Assembly: GCF_003987315.1 (NCBI RefSeq)
Contig: NZ_PIPI01000006.1
Coordinates: 102,562-166,561 of the forward strand
Length of the DNA stretch: 64,000 bases
Direction: 5' to 3'
Source of the DNA: Aliidiomarina haloalkalitolerans
GTDB lineage: Bacteria; Pseudomonadota; Gammaproteobacteria; Enterobacterales; Alteromonadaceae
Shown: positions 24,917-33,671 of the stretch, one piece after another
How positions within the stretch are numbered: the stretch's first letter is position 1
How the letters are laid out: the number at the start of each line of letters is the position of its first letter
The notes under the pieces: generated by a model
What the model was told of the DNA's origin: nothing
The model's database searches: none
What the model saw: the letters and a program-made list of their open reading frames with translations, nothing else
Made by a program: the position numbers and the translations under genes

Positions 24917-27489
24917 GACGGTTTGTCCTCCTTGCCTTGTTGTTGATCGCTTTGCTCACCTTCGTTCGGGTCGTCATCATGACCATCAGAAGCGTCCGGA
25001 CTTAAGTCTGGATTGGATTCTGCATCGCTTGCGGCAGCAATTTTTCGCTCATTGGTGGCATCGAAATCACCAGGCGCAACGATATTCTCTTTTTCCAACA
25101 TGGCTTGATGAATTTCGTCGAGCGAATGCACGATGTCTTTCTCTGGGATCTTCTTCGGCGGCAGAATTAACGTACCGGCGAAGTGGTTCGCTCCAGGCGC
25201 AGTTTGCGGATTGAACTTGATCATCGCGTAGACACCCATGGCAGCAAGCGCGAGCACGAAGATTTCGCCGAGGGTATCGAGGGCTCGGTAATCAACCAAG
25301 ATCACGTTGACGATATTGCGACCATGCGCGAGCGGATAACTGTTTTCGATCATATAACCGGAAATCGGCTCAAATAGTTGCACATCGATAGTAATCATAA
25401 TTAAGAAGGTCATGAGTACACCAACGGTCAGCGCCACCGCCGCATCGCGGATGCGTTCGCGGGTCGTCGAGATGTTCGAGAAACTTGGCAAGCGGAACAA
25501 GACCAATACCAACAAAATAACCGTCAAGGTTTCGACGAGGATTTGGGTAATACCAAGGTCAGGTGCACTGAACAAGATGAACACCAGCGCGATGGTGTAA
25601 CCAACGCCACCCATAGCGGCAACCGCACCCAAGCGTGAATGGGTGACGCTGGCCGTGATGGCTGCGGCCACTAGGACGCCAAGCACCATGATCTCATGGA
25701 AGTACACCGACACGTCAAAGTTCCAGTGAATCTGATAACGGCTCAGCAAGGTGTAGCCGGTTAAGCCGACGAATACTAAGACGATGGTGCGCAAATAGTT
25801 CCGCATGGAACCATTCTGCAATTTGCGGGTTTGCCATTCGGCGACCCAAACAATCGCGTCCATAAACCAGAAGTATCCGCGCTCAGGACCACGAGCAATA
25901 ATCGGGTCAAGGACGCGTAAGCGTGCACGGGTACCGTCCCATACTTTAAATAAGATTAAACCGGCAATTAAGCTAACAGCTGAAAGCATCAGCGGCAGAT
26001 TAATACCGTGCCAGAGTGCTAGGTAGCCATCGACAACCGTGCCAGCAACGGCATTTGTTGCAGGTTGTGTAATCCAGTAACCAGCCAAGCCCGGTAGCAG
26101 GCCAGCCACTAGCGACAGAGTCACTAGCACGATAGGACCAGCGAGCATGGCGATGGGCGGTTCGTGAATCTTTTCCGCCGCTTTAGGTGCTTTAAAGGCA
26201 CCAAAGAAGGGGCGTAGAGCAATGACGGCCGCTACGGTGACAATGAAAATGGAACCGACGATGACCAAGGCGTAGATAAACCATGCGAATGCGCCTTCAA
26301 TCATGGCTTCCAGCAAGAGCTCCTTGGCAACGAAACCAAATAACGGCGGAATACCGGCCAGAGACAACGCGGCAACCCCGGTTAGGACCGCTGTGACCGG
26401 TAAGTACTTGCGTAAACCGCCGAGCTCTGTAACTTCGCGACTACCGGCTTCGTGGTCGACAATCCCGGCGAGCATAAACAGCGCGCCTTTGTAGAGTGAA
26501 TGCGCAAGCAAGTAAGCGGCAAAACCAAGCATTGCGAGCTCGGTGCCAATACCGAGTAACAAGGTTAAGGTACCGAGAGCCATGACGGTGGAGTAGGCCA
26601 GCAACTTTTTCAAGTCAGTGCTGCGCAAGGCCATAAAGGCACCGGTAAATAAGGTTAAGGCACCAAATGTACTAAGAATAATTGTCCACAGTTCAGTACC
26701 GCCAAGTTGCGGTTGCAGGCGCGCCAATAAATAGATACCAGCCTTGACCATTGTCGCAGAGTGTAAGTAAGCACTCACTGGCGTTGGCGCTGCCATGGCA
26801 TTTGGCAACCAGAAATGGAATGGGAACTGAGCAGATTTGGTAAAGGCACCCAGTAGCAAACAAATGAGCATGCCGGTGTACAGCGCATGGCTGGTCACGC
26901 TGTTGCTACTATTGAGAATTTCTTGAATTGAGTACGAGCCACCGGCAATCGCGAGCATGACAATACCAGCAAGCAGCGCGAGGCCACCGGCAACGGTCAC
27001 GATTAACCCTTGTAACGCCGCTTTCCGAGCGCTTTCTTGGTGATGGTTAAAACCAATCAACAAGTACGAGGTGATACTGGTGAGCTCCCAGAATACGAAG
27101 AGGGTAATGAGATTATCAGCCAGGACTAAGCCAAGCATGGAGCCCATGAACGACAGGAGCACCACTAAAAAGCGGTTCTGGTCTTCATGGCCCTTCAGGT
27201 ATGCTCCTGCGTATAGCACAATAAATGTACCGATACCGCAAATGAGCAATGCAAACATCAGTGATAAGCCATCGAGCACCATAGTAAACGAGATGTCGAG
27301 ACCGGGAATCCAAGCAAACTCGTGGATCAGTACTTCACCGCTAGCAATGAGTGGAATGTGTCCGGCGAACCAAATGGTCAAGGCTGCGGGCACAATAGCC
27401 ATTAAGTAGGCGGTTCGGTGCTGATGCTGCACGAATAACCAAGGGGTTACGAGTGCTGCAAGGTAGATCACCAGAACGGCTAGTTGCAT
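24913..27489 (-). CDS. mnhA: Mrp Na+/H+ antiporter subunit A (NuoL-like)
   Basis: MnhA (858 residues) is the largest Mrp subunit. Residues ~1-500 resemble complex I NuoL, with FVFWELTSITSYLLIGFNH, KSAQFPFHFWLPNAMAAPTP and HSATMVKAGIYLLARL. The C-terminal membrane part carries the MrpA-specific SAPDLGITQILVETLTVILL and a later VILVDYRALDTLGEI. A ~90-residue cytoplasmic tail ends in a strongly acidic run (DGHDDDPNEGE) that I do not place in a known domain. The complex exports Na+ in exchange for H+, giving alkali and salt tolerance. First gene of the operon, divergent from the Na+ channel gene. Confidence 0.95.
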   Translation of the reverse strand: MQLAVLVIYLAALVTPWLFVQHQHRTAYLMAIVPAALTIWFAGHIPLIASGEVLIHEFAWIPGLDISFTMVLDGLSLMFALLICGIGTFIVLYAGAYLKGHEDQNRFLVVLLSFMGSMLGLVLADNLITLFVFWELTSITSYLLIGFNHHQESARKAALQGLIVTVAGGLALLAGIVMLAIAGGSYSIQEILNSSNSVTSHALYTGMLICLLLGAFTKSAQFPFHFWLPNAMAAPTPVSAYLHSATMVKAGIYLLARLQPQLGGTELWTIILSTFGALTLFTGAFMALRSTDLKKLLAYSTVMALGTLTLLLGIGTELAMLGFAAYLLAHSLYKGALFMLAGIVDHEAGSREVTELGGLRKYLPVTAVLTGVAALSLAGIPPLFGFVAKELLLEAMIEGAFAWFIYALVIVGSIFIVTVAAVIALRPFFGAFKAPKAAEKIHEPPIAMLAGPIVLVTLSLVAGLLPGLAGYWITQPATNAVAGTVVDGYLALWHGINLPLMLSAVSLIAGLILFKVWDGTRARLRVLDPIIARGPERGYFWFMDAIVWVAEWQTRKLQNGSMRNYLRTIVLVFVGLTGYTLLSRYQIHWNFDVSVYFHEIMVLGVLVAAAITASVTHSRLGAVAAMGGVGYTIALVFILFSAPDLGITQILVETLTVILLVLVLFRLPSFSNISTTRERIRDAAVALTVGVLMTFLIMITIDVQLFEPISGYMIENSYPLAHGRNIVNVILVDYRALDTLGEIFVLALAAMGVYAMIKFNPQTAPGANHFAGTLILPPKKIPEKDIVHSLDEIHQAMLEKENIVAPGDFDATNERKIAAASDAESNPDLSPDASDGHDDDPNEGEQSDQQQGKEDKPS

Positions 27490-27719
27490 GCGTTTTCCTC
27501 TTTCAGCAAACCCAAAATCAATAAGTTACCGAAAATATCGGCGCGTCGAACGGGATAATCTAGCATAAATCATAAAAAATCTGTAAGTAAACTCGTCCGA
27601 AAAGTTTAATCATTCATCATTGCAATTGCGTGATCGCACCCTTATTTAACCCTTGCAAATTAGTCTTTCCAGCTCTAGATTGCGCCCTAATTCCGTGTTG
27701 AAGAGAAGTAAACGTAAAA

Positions 27720-28598
27720 ATGGAACGAGCAGATTACCAAACTTGGCAAGTACGCTTCGAAAACTTACGCAGCAATAAGGTTTTTGAGCTTATTGTCGTG
27801 GCGATTATTATTTTTTCGGCCTTGGTTGTGGGTGCGAAAACCTACGAGGAAACAACCCGTTTTACCCAAATCATGGATGTACTGGATTGGGCGGTCACGG
27901 TATTTTTTGTGGTTGAGATTGCAATTCGCATGCTTGCCGAAAAGCGCTACCGCGACTTCTTTAAGTCGGGTTGGAACATCTTCGACTTTGTCATTGTGGT
28001 CGCGAGCTTAATTCCAGTCGATGGTGGTCAAAGCGTGCTCTTGGCGCGTTTGCTGCGGGTTTTCCGAGTGCTACGCTTAGTTTCGATTGTGCCGGAGCTG
28101 CGTGTGCTCATGAATGCGTTTTTGAAAGCGCTGCCGCGCATGGGCTATGTTGCCTTGTTCATGTTCATTATTTTCTATATTTACGGCGCCGTTGGCAGCT
28201 TTATCTTCCGTGATATTAACCCGTTCTATTGGGAGAATATTACCATTGCCATGCTCACACTGTTCCGTATAGCGACGTTTGAGAGCTGGACGTCGATCAT
28301 GTACGAGACCATGGAAGTCTATCCGATGTCTTGGCTGTATTACGTCAGCTTTATCTTCCTCAGTGCCTTTATTTTCTTGAACATGATGATCGGTATTGTG
28401 CTCGAAACGATGCAAAAAGAGAGTGCTGCCCAAGAAGTGGAGGACGGCAAAGGAGAAGCCGCGGATATTCATTGGATGCGTGAACAGATGGCTATGATGC
28501 AACAGCAAATACAGGACATGCACAGACAAATTGTGCCGGCTAAGCGCACGCCTGAAGGTTCTGTCGAGCGTTTATCGACAGAGCAGAAAGACCGTTAA
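27720..28598 (+). CDS. Bacterial voltage-gated sodium channel (NaChBac/BacNav type)
   Basis: This 292-residue six-helix channel subunit would form a homotetramer in the inner membrane. S4 has regularly spaced arginines (LLARLLRVFRVLRLVSIV), giving voltage sensing. The pore loop is TFESWTS at ~186-192, close to the TLESWxS filter of NaChBac and NavAb, with the Glu that confers Na+ selectivity. After S6 (FIFLNMMIGIVLETM) come an acidic neck and a coiled coil (WMREQMAMMQQQIQDMHRQI), as in other BacNavs. It is divergent from the Mrp operon, so Na+ entry and Na+ export genes face each other. In alkaliphiles such channels return Na+ for pH homeostasis and motility. Confidence 0.93.
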   Translation: MERADYQTWQVRFENLRSNKVFELIVVAIIIFSALVVGAKTYEETTRFTQIMDVLDWAVTVFFVVEIAIRMLAEKRYRDFFKSGWNIFDFVIVVASLIPVDGGQSVLLARLLRVFRVLRLVSIVPELRVLMNAFLKALPRMGYVALFMFIIFYIYGAVGSFIFRDINPFYWENITIAMLTLFRIATFESWTSIMYETMEVYPMSWLYYVSFIFLSAFIFLNMMIGIVLETMQKESAAQEVEDGKGEAADIHWMREQMAMMQQQIQDMHRQIVPAKRTPEGSVERLSTEQKDR

Positions 28599-28625
28599 AC
28601 AAATTAACACCAGTTCCGCCGGCTA

Positions 28626-28686
28626 TTCGAGGCACTGGTTTTAGAGGCAGTGGTATTTAAGACCGCAGTATTTGAGACAGTAAGAC
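28626..28686 (+). repeat. Degenerate 15-17 bp tandem repeat after the Na+ channel gene
   Basis: Successive segments beginning GAGGCACTGG, GAGGCAGTGG, GACCGCAGTA and GACAGTAAGA look like decayed copies of one 15-17 bp unit. The array starts 28 bp after the channel stop codon. Confidence 0.5.
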
Positions 28687-28853
28687 GAACAAATCCGACG
28701 TGAAGTCGTGTGAGATCCAACTATACTGATTGCAACGTTATCGTTTTCTACATGATGTTAGCGATGTGGTTTCGCATAATCTCACACCTACCGTTCAATG
28801 CGATTCAGCAAGAATCGGTGACAACGGCAAGTATTCAGATAGGAAGGTTAAAC

Positions 28854-30197
28854 ATGGCAAAGCTAGGTTCTTTTCTGGTGTCATTGCTGTTCGGACTCAG
28901 CGTAACCGCTGCGACTGCAAATGAGCATGTGACAGTATTTGAAAACGTTCATGTTCTGACCATGCAGCCGGAACACCAAGGGCAAATTCTACGCCAACAA
29001 ACGGTCGTGATTCAGGGTGACCGGATTATTGCAATGGGTGCACAGGGCGATGTTGAGATTCCCGCCCATGCACAACGCATTACTGGTGAAGGTCGGTATT
29101 TATTGCCCGGTTTAGCGGAAATGCATGGTCATGTGCCGCCAACCCAGTCATTTACGGGAATTCCTGAGCGCTATTTAGACGATGTCTTGTATTTATACCT
29201 TGCCGGCGGGGTGACTACCGTCCGCGGCATGCTTGGGCATCCTCATCAGTTGCAGTTGAAAGACGATATTGCGGAAGGTCGTCGTATTGGTCCAACGCTG
29301 TACCTTGCCGGCCCAAGTTTTAACAGCAACACCGTGCGTGACCGAGCGCAGGCACGGCAGCGAGTTCGTGAGCATGCGGAAGAAGGTTGGGATCTGTTAA
29401 AAATTCATCCGGGTTTAAGCCTTGACCAATACCAAGCGATTGCCGCAGAAGCACACGAGCAGGGCATCGACTTTGCCGGCCATGTGCCGACGGATGTAGG
29501 TATTCGTCACGCAATTATCCTTGGAAGTCGCACTATCGACCACCTTGACGGTTACTTGGCGGAAGTGGACGGCTTTGAGCAGCCTGTCAGTGATGAAGTG
29601 TTACAAGAATTGGCAGAATTTACGGTTGCCCATGGTGTTGGCGTGGTGCCAACCCAAGCCTTGTGGGCGACCTTAATTGGCGCTGGTGACGCGGAGGCAA
29701 TGCGGGCATACCCTGAACTGCAATACGTACCGCAACAGGTGCGCGCTGGTTGGTTTAACTTTTTAGACGATCCGCAAAGTGTGTATTACACCGGTAACAC
29801 AGCGGCAGTGCATCAGGAAAACCGTCAACGCCTTCTTGCTGCATTGTATGAAGCTGGCGCAGAAATTCTTTTGGGTACCGATGCACCGCAGTTATTTAGC
29901 GTGCCAGGCCTGTCGATGCGCCGGGAAATTCCATTCATGGTCGACGCTGGTATGACGCCATATGACATTATCTATTCGGGTACGGTGGCGGTTGGTCAGT
30001 ATTTCGCTCAACAAGACGAGTTTGGTCAAGTCCGCGTAGGACATCGCGCCGACTTGTTGTTGGTCGGCGAGAACCCGCTTGAGAATATCAGCACGCTGTA
30101 TGAGCCAGTTGGCGTGATGGCCCAAGGGCAGTGGCATAGCCGCAGCGCAATTGAGGCCAAACTCGCTGAGATTGCTGCGGCGTATCGAGCAGAGTAG
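28854..30197 (+). CDS. Secreted amidohydrolase family protein
   Basis: This 447-residue amidohydrolase has a signal peptide (MAKLGSFLVSLLFGLSVTAATA). Metal-site motifs are present but slightly unusual: EMHGHVPPT in place of the common HxH block, LLKIHPG with the bridging Lys, FAGHVP, TIDHLDG and LLGTDAP. The substrate is unknown; relatives include prolidases and other amide hydrolases. The ATG at 28854 is chosen because ATAGGAAGG is just upstream and it starts the signal peptide; the open frame extends 48 codons further without support. It is not closely related to the amidohydrolase at 17938 beyond the superfamily. Confidence 0.88.
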   Translation: MAKLGSFLVSLLFGLSVTAATANEHVTVFENVHVLTMQPEHQGQILRQQTVVIQGDRIIAMGAQGDVEIPAHAQRITGEGRYLLPGLAEMHGHVPPTQSFTGIPERYLDDVLYLYLAGGVTTVRGMLGHPHQLQLKDDIAEGRRIGPTLYLAGPSFNSNTVRDRAQARQRVREHAEEGWDLLKIHPGLSLDQYQAIAAEAHEQGIDFAGHVPTDVGIRHAIILGSRTIDHLDGYLAEVDGFEQPVSDEVLQELAEFTVAHGVGVVPTQALWATLIGAGDAEAMRAYPELQYVPQQVRAGWFNFLDDPQSVYYTGNTAAVHQENRQRLLAALYEAGAEILLGTDAPQLFSVPGLSMRREIPFMVDAGMTPYDIIYSGTVAVGQYFAQQDEFGQVRVGHRADLLLVGENPLENISTLYEPVGVMAQGQWHSRSAIEAKLAEIAAAYRAE

Positions 30198-30257
30198 GCC
30201 GCAGCAGCGGCCTGCAGATGGCTTTTTTACCAGCTACTTTAACGGCTACTTTACCAG
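30198..30257. repeat. GGCCGC hairpin and short ACTTTA repeats
   Basis: GGCCGC-AGCA-GCGGCC (hairpin, 30198-30213) follows the amidohydrolase stop, then three degenerate 12-13 bp repeats of the form CCAGCTACTTTA. The hairpin may be part of a terminator, but the T-run lies 10 bp away. Confidence 0.4.
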
Positions 30258-30824
30258 CTACACGATAAAGTGTTTGGAAATATGGCGGAACGTGTCGGTA
30301 CCGGCACGTTCTAGCCATTCAAACACCACCATTTCATAACTGACCACATGCGCACCAGCGGCTTGCATACGTTGCAGGGCAAGTGCTTTGTCACCATCAT
30401 TGCGCGAGCCAACGGCATCGGCAACCACATACACCGTATATTCGGCCTCGAGCAGATCAAGCACGGTTTGCAAGACGCAGACATGGGTTTCAGTGCCACA
30501 AACCACGACCTGATTACGCTTGAGCTCCTCAAGAGCAAGCGGCAAGTGCTCTTCGCGCATGGCACTGAAATGAATCTTCTCAATGACCTTGGCGTGGGTC
30601 AAATGCTCCTTTAAGCTCGCGGCTGTATGGCCGAGGCCTTGTGGATACTGTTCGGTAATCAGGGCGGGAATTTCGAGTAAATGACTCACTTGGGCAAGTT
30701 TTTCGCTGTTCGCGACAATGCTGTCGGCATGGGCGATTGCTGGGCGCAAACGCTCTTGGATATCAATAACAAGCAACACTGACTCGAGGCGATTTAACGC
30801 ATCAGCAGAACGATAGTCGAACAT
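30258..30824 (-). CDS. Isochorismatase-family cysteine hydrolase
   Basis: This 188-residue protein has the isochorismatase/nicotinamidase fold. Residues in place of the catalytic triad are Asp in LLVIDIQERL, Lys in VIEKIHFSA, and Cys in VCGTETHVCVLQT. It resembles YcaC-like hydrolases of unknown substrate. GAGGAGG precedes the ATG at 30824; the frame extends upstream into flgN, which is not a credible start. It starts 10 bp after the flgN stop on the same strand and so may be expressed with flgMN. Confidence 0.87.
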   Translation of the reverse strand: MFDYRSADALNRLESVLLVIDIQERLRPAIAHADSIVANSEKLAQVSHLLEIPALITEQYPQGLGHTAASLKEHLTHAKVIEKIHFSAMREEHLPLALEELKRNQVVVCGTETHVCVLQTVLDLLEAEYTVYVVADAVGSRNDGDKALALQRMQAAGAHVVSYEMVVFEWLERAGTDTFRHISKHFIV

Positions 30825-30834
30825 GCAAACCTCC

Positions 30835-31302
30835 TCAGGCCTTTGAATTAATTCGCGAGCCTCCAGATGTGGATTTGCCGTCAGCACCGTAAAGCGGCGT
30901 GCCGGCTGCCTCACGAATAATATTGAGCATTTGTTGGTTATGTTGCAAGCGATGTTGGATTAATTCGCCGTTGAGTTGATTTTGCCGGCTCACCTCACGT
31001 GCGAGTTCCAGAACTTGCTGCCAGACGTCGCTGCAGCCAGCAATTTGTGCAAGCTTTGCAGCACCTTCGCGACTTTCGCCGAGGCCTTGGCCAGTTTGCA
31101 GAGTGCGCCGTTGCTGTTCGTTTTCTTGCAGAGCCGCAAAATGTTCAGCTTTGGCTTTCGCAATAGTTTCTAGCGCTTTGCCGTCGATAGAACCAACACC
31201 AAGCAGTTCCTGCTCTTGATTAAGCAAGTCGGTGAGTTGCTGCAAACGCGCGTGTTGGCTGCTGAGGAATTGATTTAGGCGTTGAGATAATGCTGTGCTC
31301 AC
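30835..31302 (-). CDS. flgN: Flagellar type III chaperone FlgN
   Basis: FlgN (155 residues) is the export chaperone for the hook-filament junction proteins FlgK and FlgL. It is almost all helical, with N-terminal LNQFLSSQHARLQQLTDLLNQEQELL and a Gln-rich C-terminal helix (NGELIQHRLQHNQQMLNII) that binds clients. Identity rests on this pattern plus its place directly after flgM. Confidence 0.85.
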   Translation of the reverse strand: MSTALSQRLNQFLSSQHARLQQLTDLLNQEQELLGVGSIDGKALETIAKAKAEHFAALQENEQQRRTLQTGQGLGESREGAAKLAQIAGCSDVWQQVLELAREVSRQNQLNGELIQHRLQHNQQMLNIIREAAGTPLYGADGKSTSGGSRINSKA

Positions 31303-31410
31303 TCTATTTTCCTTATCGCTAAGACCCTAGTGACAATAACCGAAAGAGCCGAACAGTGAATTTGGATACCGAGTGAGCGAGGTAAAGGCCGCAATGATTT
31401 GCGACCTTGA

Positions 31411-31689
31411 TTAGCTTTGTGATTTCAGTAGATCTTGCACGCTAGCAATTAAGCCGTCGGCAATTTTGTCTACGTTAATATCGAGCTTACCGTCACGAAT
31501 TGCTTCGCGCAACTCCGCCACTCGGGTCATATCAATGTCTTGGCTCGTGTCTTGTGTGGTTTGACTAAAATGCGTCACCGCCGCCGGTGAGGAAACAGGT
31601 TCAGAGCCTGCTGACTTCTGAACTTTGCTGCCTTTATTCGGTTCCGTTTGTGAACTCGGAGGTAACGGCTGTGTACCATTAATTTTCAA
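31411..31689 (-). CDS. flgM: Anti-sigma-28 factor FlgM
   Basis: FlgM (92 residues) holds sigma-28 (FliA) inactive until the hook is complete and FlgM is exported. The disordered N-terminal half ends in a C-terminal FliA-binding part, VAELREAIRDGKLDINVDKIADGLI. The start codon is TTG, after AAGGGG; no in-frame ATG gives the family N-terminus. A near-perfect sigma-28 promoter lies 69 bp upstream, so FlgM is made by the factor it inhibits. Confidence 0.92.
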   Translation of the reverse strand: MKINGTQPLPPSSQTEPNKGSKVQKSAGSEPVSSPAAVTHFSQTTQDTSQDIDMTRVAELREAIRDGKLDINVDKIADGLIASVQDLLKSQS

Positions 31690-31726
31690 GGTAGACCCCT
31701 TAGCTATTCGTGCTATCTATCGTTCT

Positions 31727-31743
31727 ACATGCGCTTCGCATGT
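31727..31743 (-). promoter_or_regulatory. Hairpin in the flgM leader
   Basis: A perfect 7-bp stem, ACATGCG-CTT-CGCATGT, lies between the sigma-28 promoter and the flgM start. It may stabilise the leader or tune translation. Confidence 0.4.
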
Positions 31744-31757
31744 GCTGCATACCGAAT

Positions 31758-31784
31758 TTATCGGCACGAATCAGCGAAACTTTA
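31758..31784 (-). promoter_or_regulatory. Sigma-28 (FliA) promoter of flgM
   Basis: On the minus strand TAAAGTTT, 11 nt, GCCGATAA: an exact match to the enterobacterial FliA consensus in both boxes. Confidence 0.9.
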
Positions 31785-31843
31785 GCGAAACATGACAGCA
31801 ATTATACGGTCAAGTGGTGAAAAAAGCAGCTTTTACGCTTTCC

Positions 31844-32578
31844 TTACAATTGCACGCGCGCTTGTCCTGGTCCCGTCACTCGCGCATGAATGATTTCACG
31901 CTGTCCCACACGAATTCGAATCGCTTCTCCAATGGCGCCATTTTCAAGCGCTTCGCCTTCGCGGGAAACAGAAAAACCGTTACCCTCTGCTCGAATTACG
32001 ACAATCTGCCCACGCTGAATGACCGGTGGTTGGTGCACCATGTGACTTTGCACGGGCTGGCCACTGCGAATCTGACGCCGACTGACCTGACCAATAAGCT
32101 CGCTCACCGCATAGACGCTTTGTTGTGAGGCTCGGGATAAATCCATCTGCTCAGTGGTGAGCAATTCTGCTGTAATTAACTGGCCGGTGGCGATGTCTTG
32201 GCGAGCAACGACAACCTCACCAATCAATTCAATAGTCGCTTGCAAATAACGCACGAGCTGCGGGTTCTCCGCACAGGTTGCGGCCACAGAAACCCGGCCA
32301 AGGAAACGTTGCTGGCGGTTCGGCAATGAAAGCTGCGGATTATCACAGGGCAGGCCTGCAGGCGGCAACGTCATGCTAACCGTGGCTTGTGAATAAGGAG
32401 GCACCAAAGTCGTCGTGCGTTCGGCAGTGGCAAGTTCTTGCAATAAGAATTCTTGCACTGCGAGTTCTAATTGCGCGTGGGTGTCATTGGCGTGAGCAAC
32501 AGGCACAAGCAAACTCGGCAAGCCCACAAGGAGCACCGAAAGCAGCCAAGCTGTTACGCCAAATGCTTTATTAATCAT
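31844..32578 (-). CDS. flgA: Flagellar P-ring assembly chaperone FlgA
   Basis: FlgA (244 residues) is a periplasmic chaperone for P-ring formation by FlgI. The signal peptide ends VPVAHAND. The C-terminal SAF domain carries VVARQDIATGQLITAELLTTE and GQVSRRQIRSGQPVQSHMV, then IVVIRAEGNGFSVSREGEAL. It is divergent from flgB over a 247-bp gap, with a TATAAT on the minus strand at 32650-32655. A cheV/cheR pair, present at this site in vibrios, is absent. Confidence 0.92.
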   Translation of the reverse strand: MINKAFGVTAWLLSVLLVGLPSLLVPVAHANDTHAQLELAVQEFLLQELATAERTTTLVPPYSQATVSMTLPPAGLPCDNPQLSLPNRQQRFLGRVSVAATCAENPQLVRYLQATIELIGEVVVARQDIATGQLITAELLTTEQMDLSRASQQSVYAVSELIGQVSRRQIRSGQPVQSHMVHQPPVIQRGQIVVIRAEGNGFSVSREGEALENGAIGEAIRIRVGQREIIHARVTGPGQARVQL

Positions 32579-32768
32579 GCGCTTAGAATTCCGGTCACGG
32601 TCCCTAATGCTGTGCTGCGGTGTGTCGGCAGCGTGAATATGGCGAGCATTATACGGTGTTGTGGTGGTGGCAAAGGCGAGAAATAAGGTGAAAAAAGTGG
32701 CTTTTTTGAGCCATTGACTTTACTCGCGTGCAGTTAATCTTCACGGTGCGAAATCCCCCTTGCAAGAG

Positions 32769-32787
32769 TTGGTTAAAAAATAACCAA
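32769..32787. repeat. Inverted repeat upstream of flgB
   Basis: TTGGTTA-AAAAA-TAACCAA, a perfect 7-bp stem 39 bp before the flgB ATG. It is a possible regulator site or leader hairpin. A similar TGGTTA-TTTTA-TAACCA occurs after polA at 9895-9911. Confidence 0.4.
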
Positions 32788-32825
32788 GCAAGCGATGGGA
32801 CGAACAACAACTGAGAGGCATCGAG

Positions 32826-33236
32826 ATGATCGATAAGTTAACAGGCACTTTGCACTTCCATCAGGAAGCTTTGAATTTGCGGCACGAACGCCAGCAGGTG
32901 TTGGCCAATAACATTGCTAACGCCGACACGCCAAACTTTAAAGCGCGCGACTTCGACTTTCGTAGTGAGTTGGAGCGGGCAGTGCAGCAAGGCCGCAATA
33001 CGACGGGTACCGGCCTTGCGACGACGCAAAAAGGTCATATCCAAGGTGGTAAACCACAGTTTACCGTCGACAACTTGCAGTACCGTAACCCGCATCAAGC
33101 GCGAATGGACGGCAATACGGTCGACATGGATATGGAGCGCAGTCGTTTTCTCGACAACTCGGTGCGTTATCAAGCAAGCCTGCAATTTATTGATGGTCGT
33201 ATTAAAGGCCTGCGAACTGCAATGCAGTCAGAATAA
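32826..33236 (+). CDS. flgB: Flagellar basal-body rod protein FlgB
   Basis: FlgB (136 residues) is a proximal rod subunit. The N-terminal rod motif is [21 protein letters not shown], and the C-terminal helix pairs with it in the assembled rod. First gene of the flgBCDEFGHIJKL run. GAGAGG precedes the ATG. Confidence 0.95.
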   Translation: MIDKLTGTLHFHQEALNLRHERQQVLANNIANADTPNFKARDFDFRSELERAVQQGRNTTGTGLATTQKGHIQGGKPQFTVDNLQYRNPHQARMDGNTVDMDMERSRFLDNSVRYQASLQFIDGRIKGLRTAMQSE

Positions 33237-33250
33237 CCGGAGCAAAAGCC

Positions 33251-33667
33251 ATGAGTATGTTCTCGATTTTTGATATTTCGGCCTCAGCATTGACTGCCCA
33301 GTCGCAGCGCATGAATGTGTCGGCCAGTAACCTTGCGAACGCGGACAGCGTCGCCGGCCCTGACGGTCAGCCCTATCGCGCCAAACAGGTCATTTTTGAA
33401 AGCCGCCTACAAGACGCGCAAAACTCGCGTAACGGTGTTGCCGGTGTGCAGGTAAGGGAAGTGGTGGAAGACCAATCGCCATTGCGGATGGAGTATCGCC
33501 CAGGGCATCCGTTGGCCAATGAAGACGGCTACGTCGCCATGCCTAACGTCGACCCAGTTGCGGAAATGGTCAATATGATTTCGGCATCGCGCTCTTATCA
33601 GGCCAACGTTGAAGTCATGAACACCACCAAACAGTTGCTTAGCCGCACACTGACGATTGGAGAATAA
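33251..33667 (+). CDS. flgC: Flagellar basal-body rod protein FlgC
   Basis: FlgC (138 residues) is a proximal rod subunit. Motifs are [20 protein letters not shown] at the N-terminus and [20 protein letters not shown] at the C-terminus, typical of the family. It starts 14 bp after flgB. Confidence 0.95.
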   Translation: MSMFSIFDISASALTAQSQRMNVSASNLANADSVAGPDGQPYRAKQVIFESRLQDAQNSRNGVAGVQVREVVEDQSPLRMEYRPGHPLANEDGYVAMPNVDPVAEMVNMISASRSYQANVEVMNTTKQLLSRTLTIGE

Positions 33668-33671
33668 GACC

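Noticed and set aside
30824..30914. 30-codon N-terminal extension of the isochorismatase-like gene
   Set aside because: It lies inside flgN and is not family-like; GAGGAGG precedes the ATG at 30824.
32692..32717. Sigma-54 promoter between flgA and flgB (TGGCTTTTTTGAGCC)
   Set aside because: GG to GC spacing is 9, not 10, and the sequence is a simple inverted repeat TGGCT/AGCCA.
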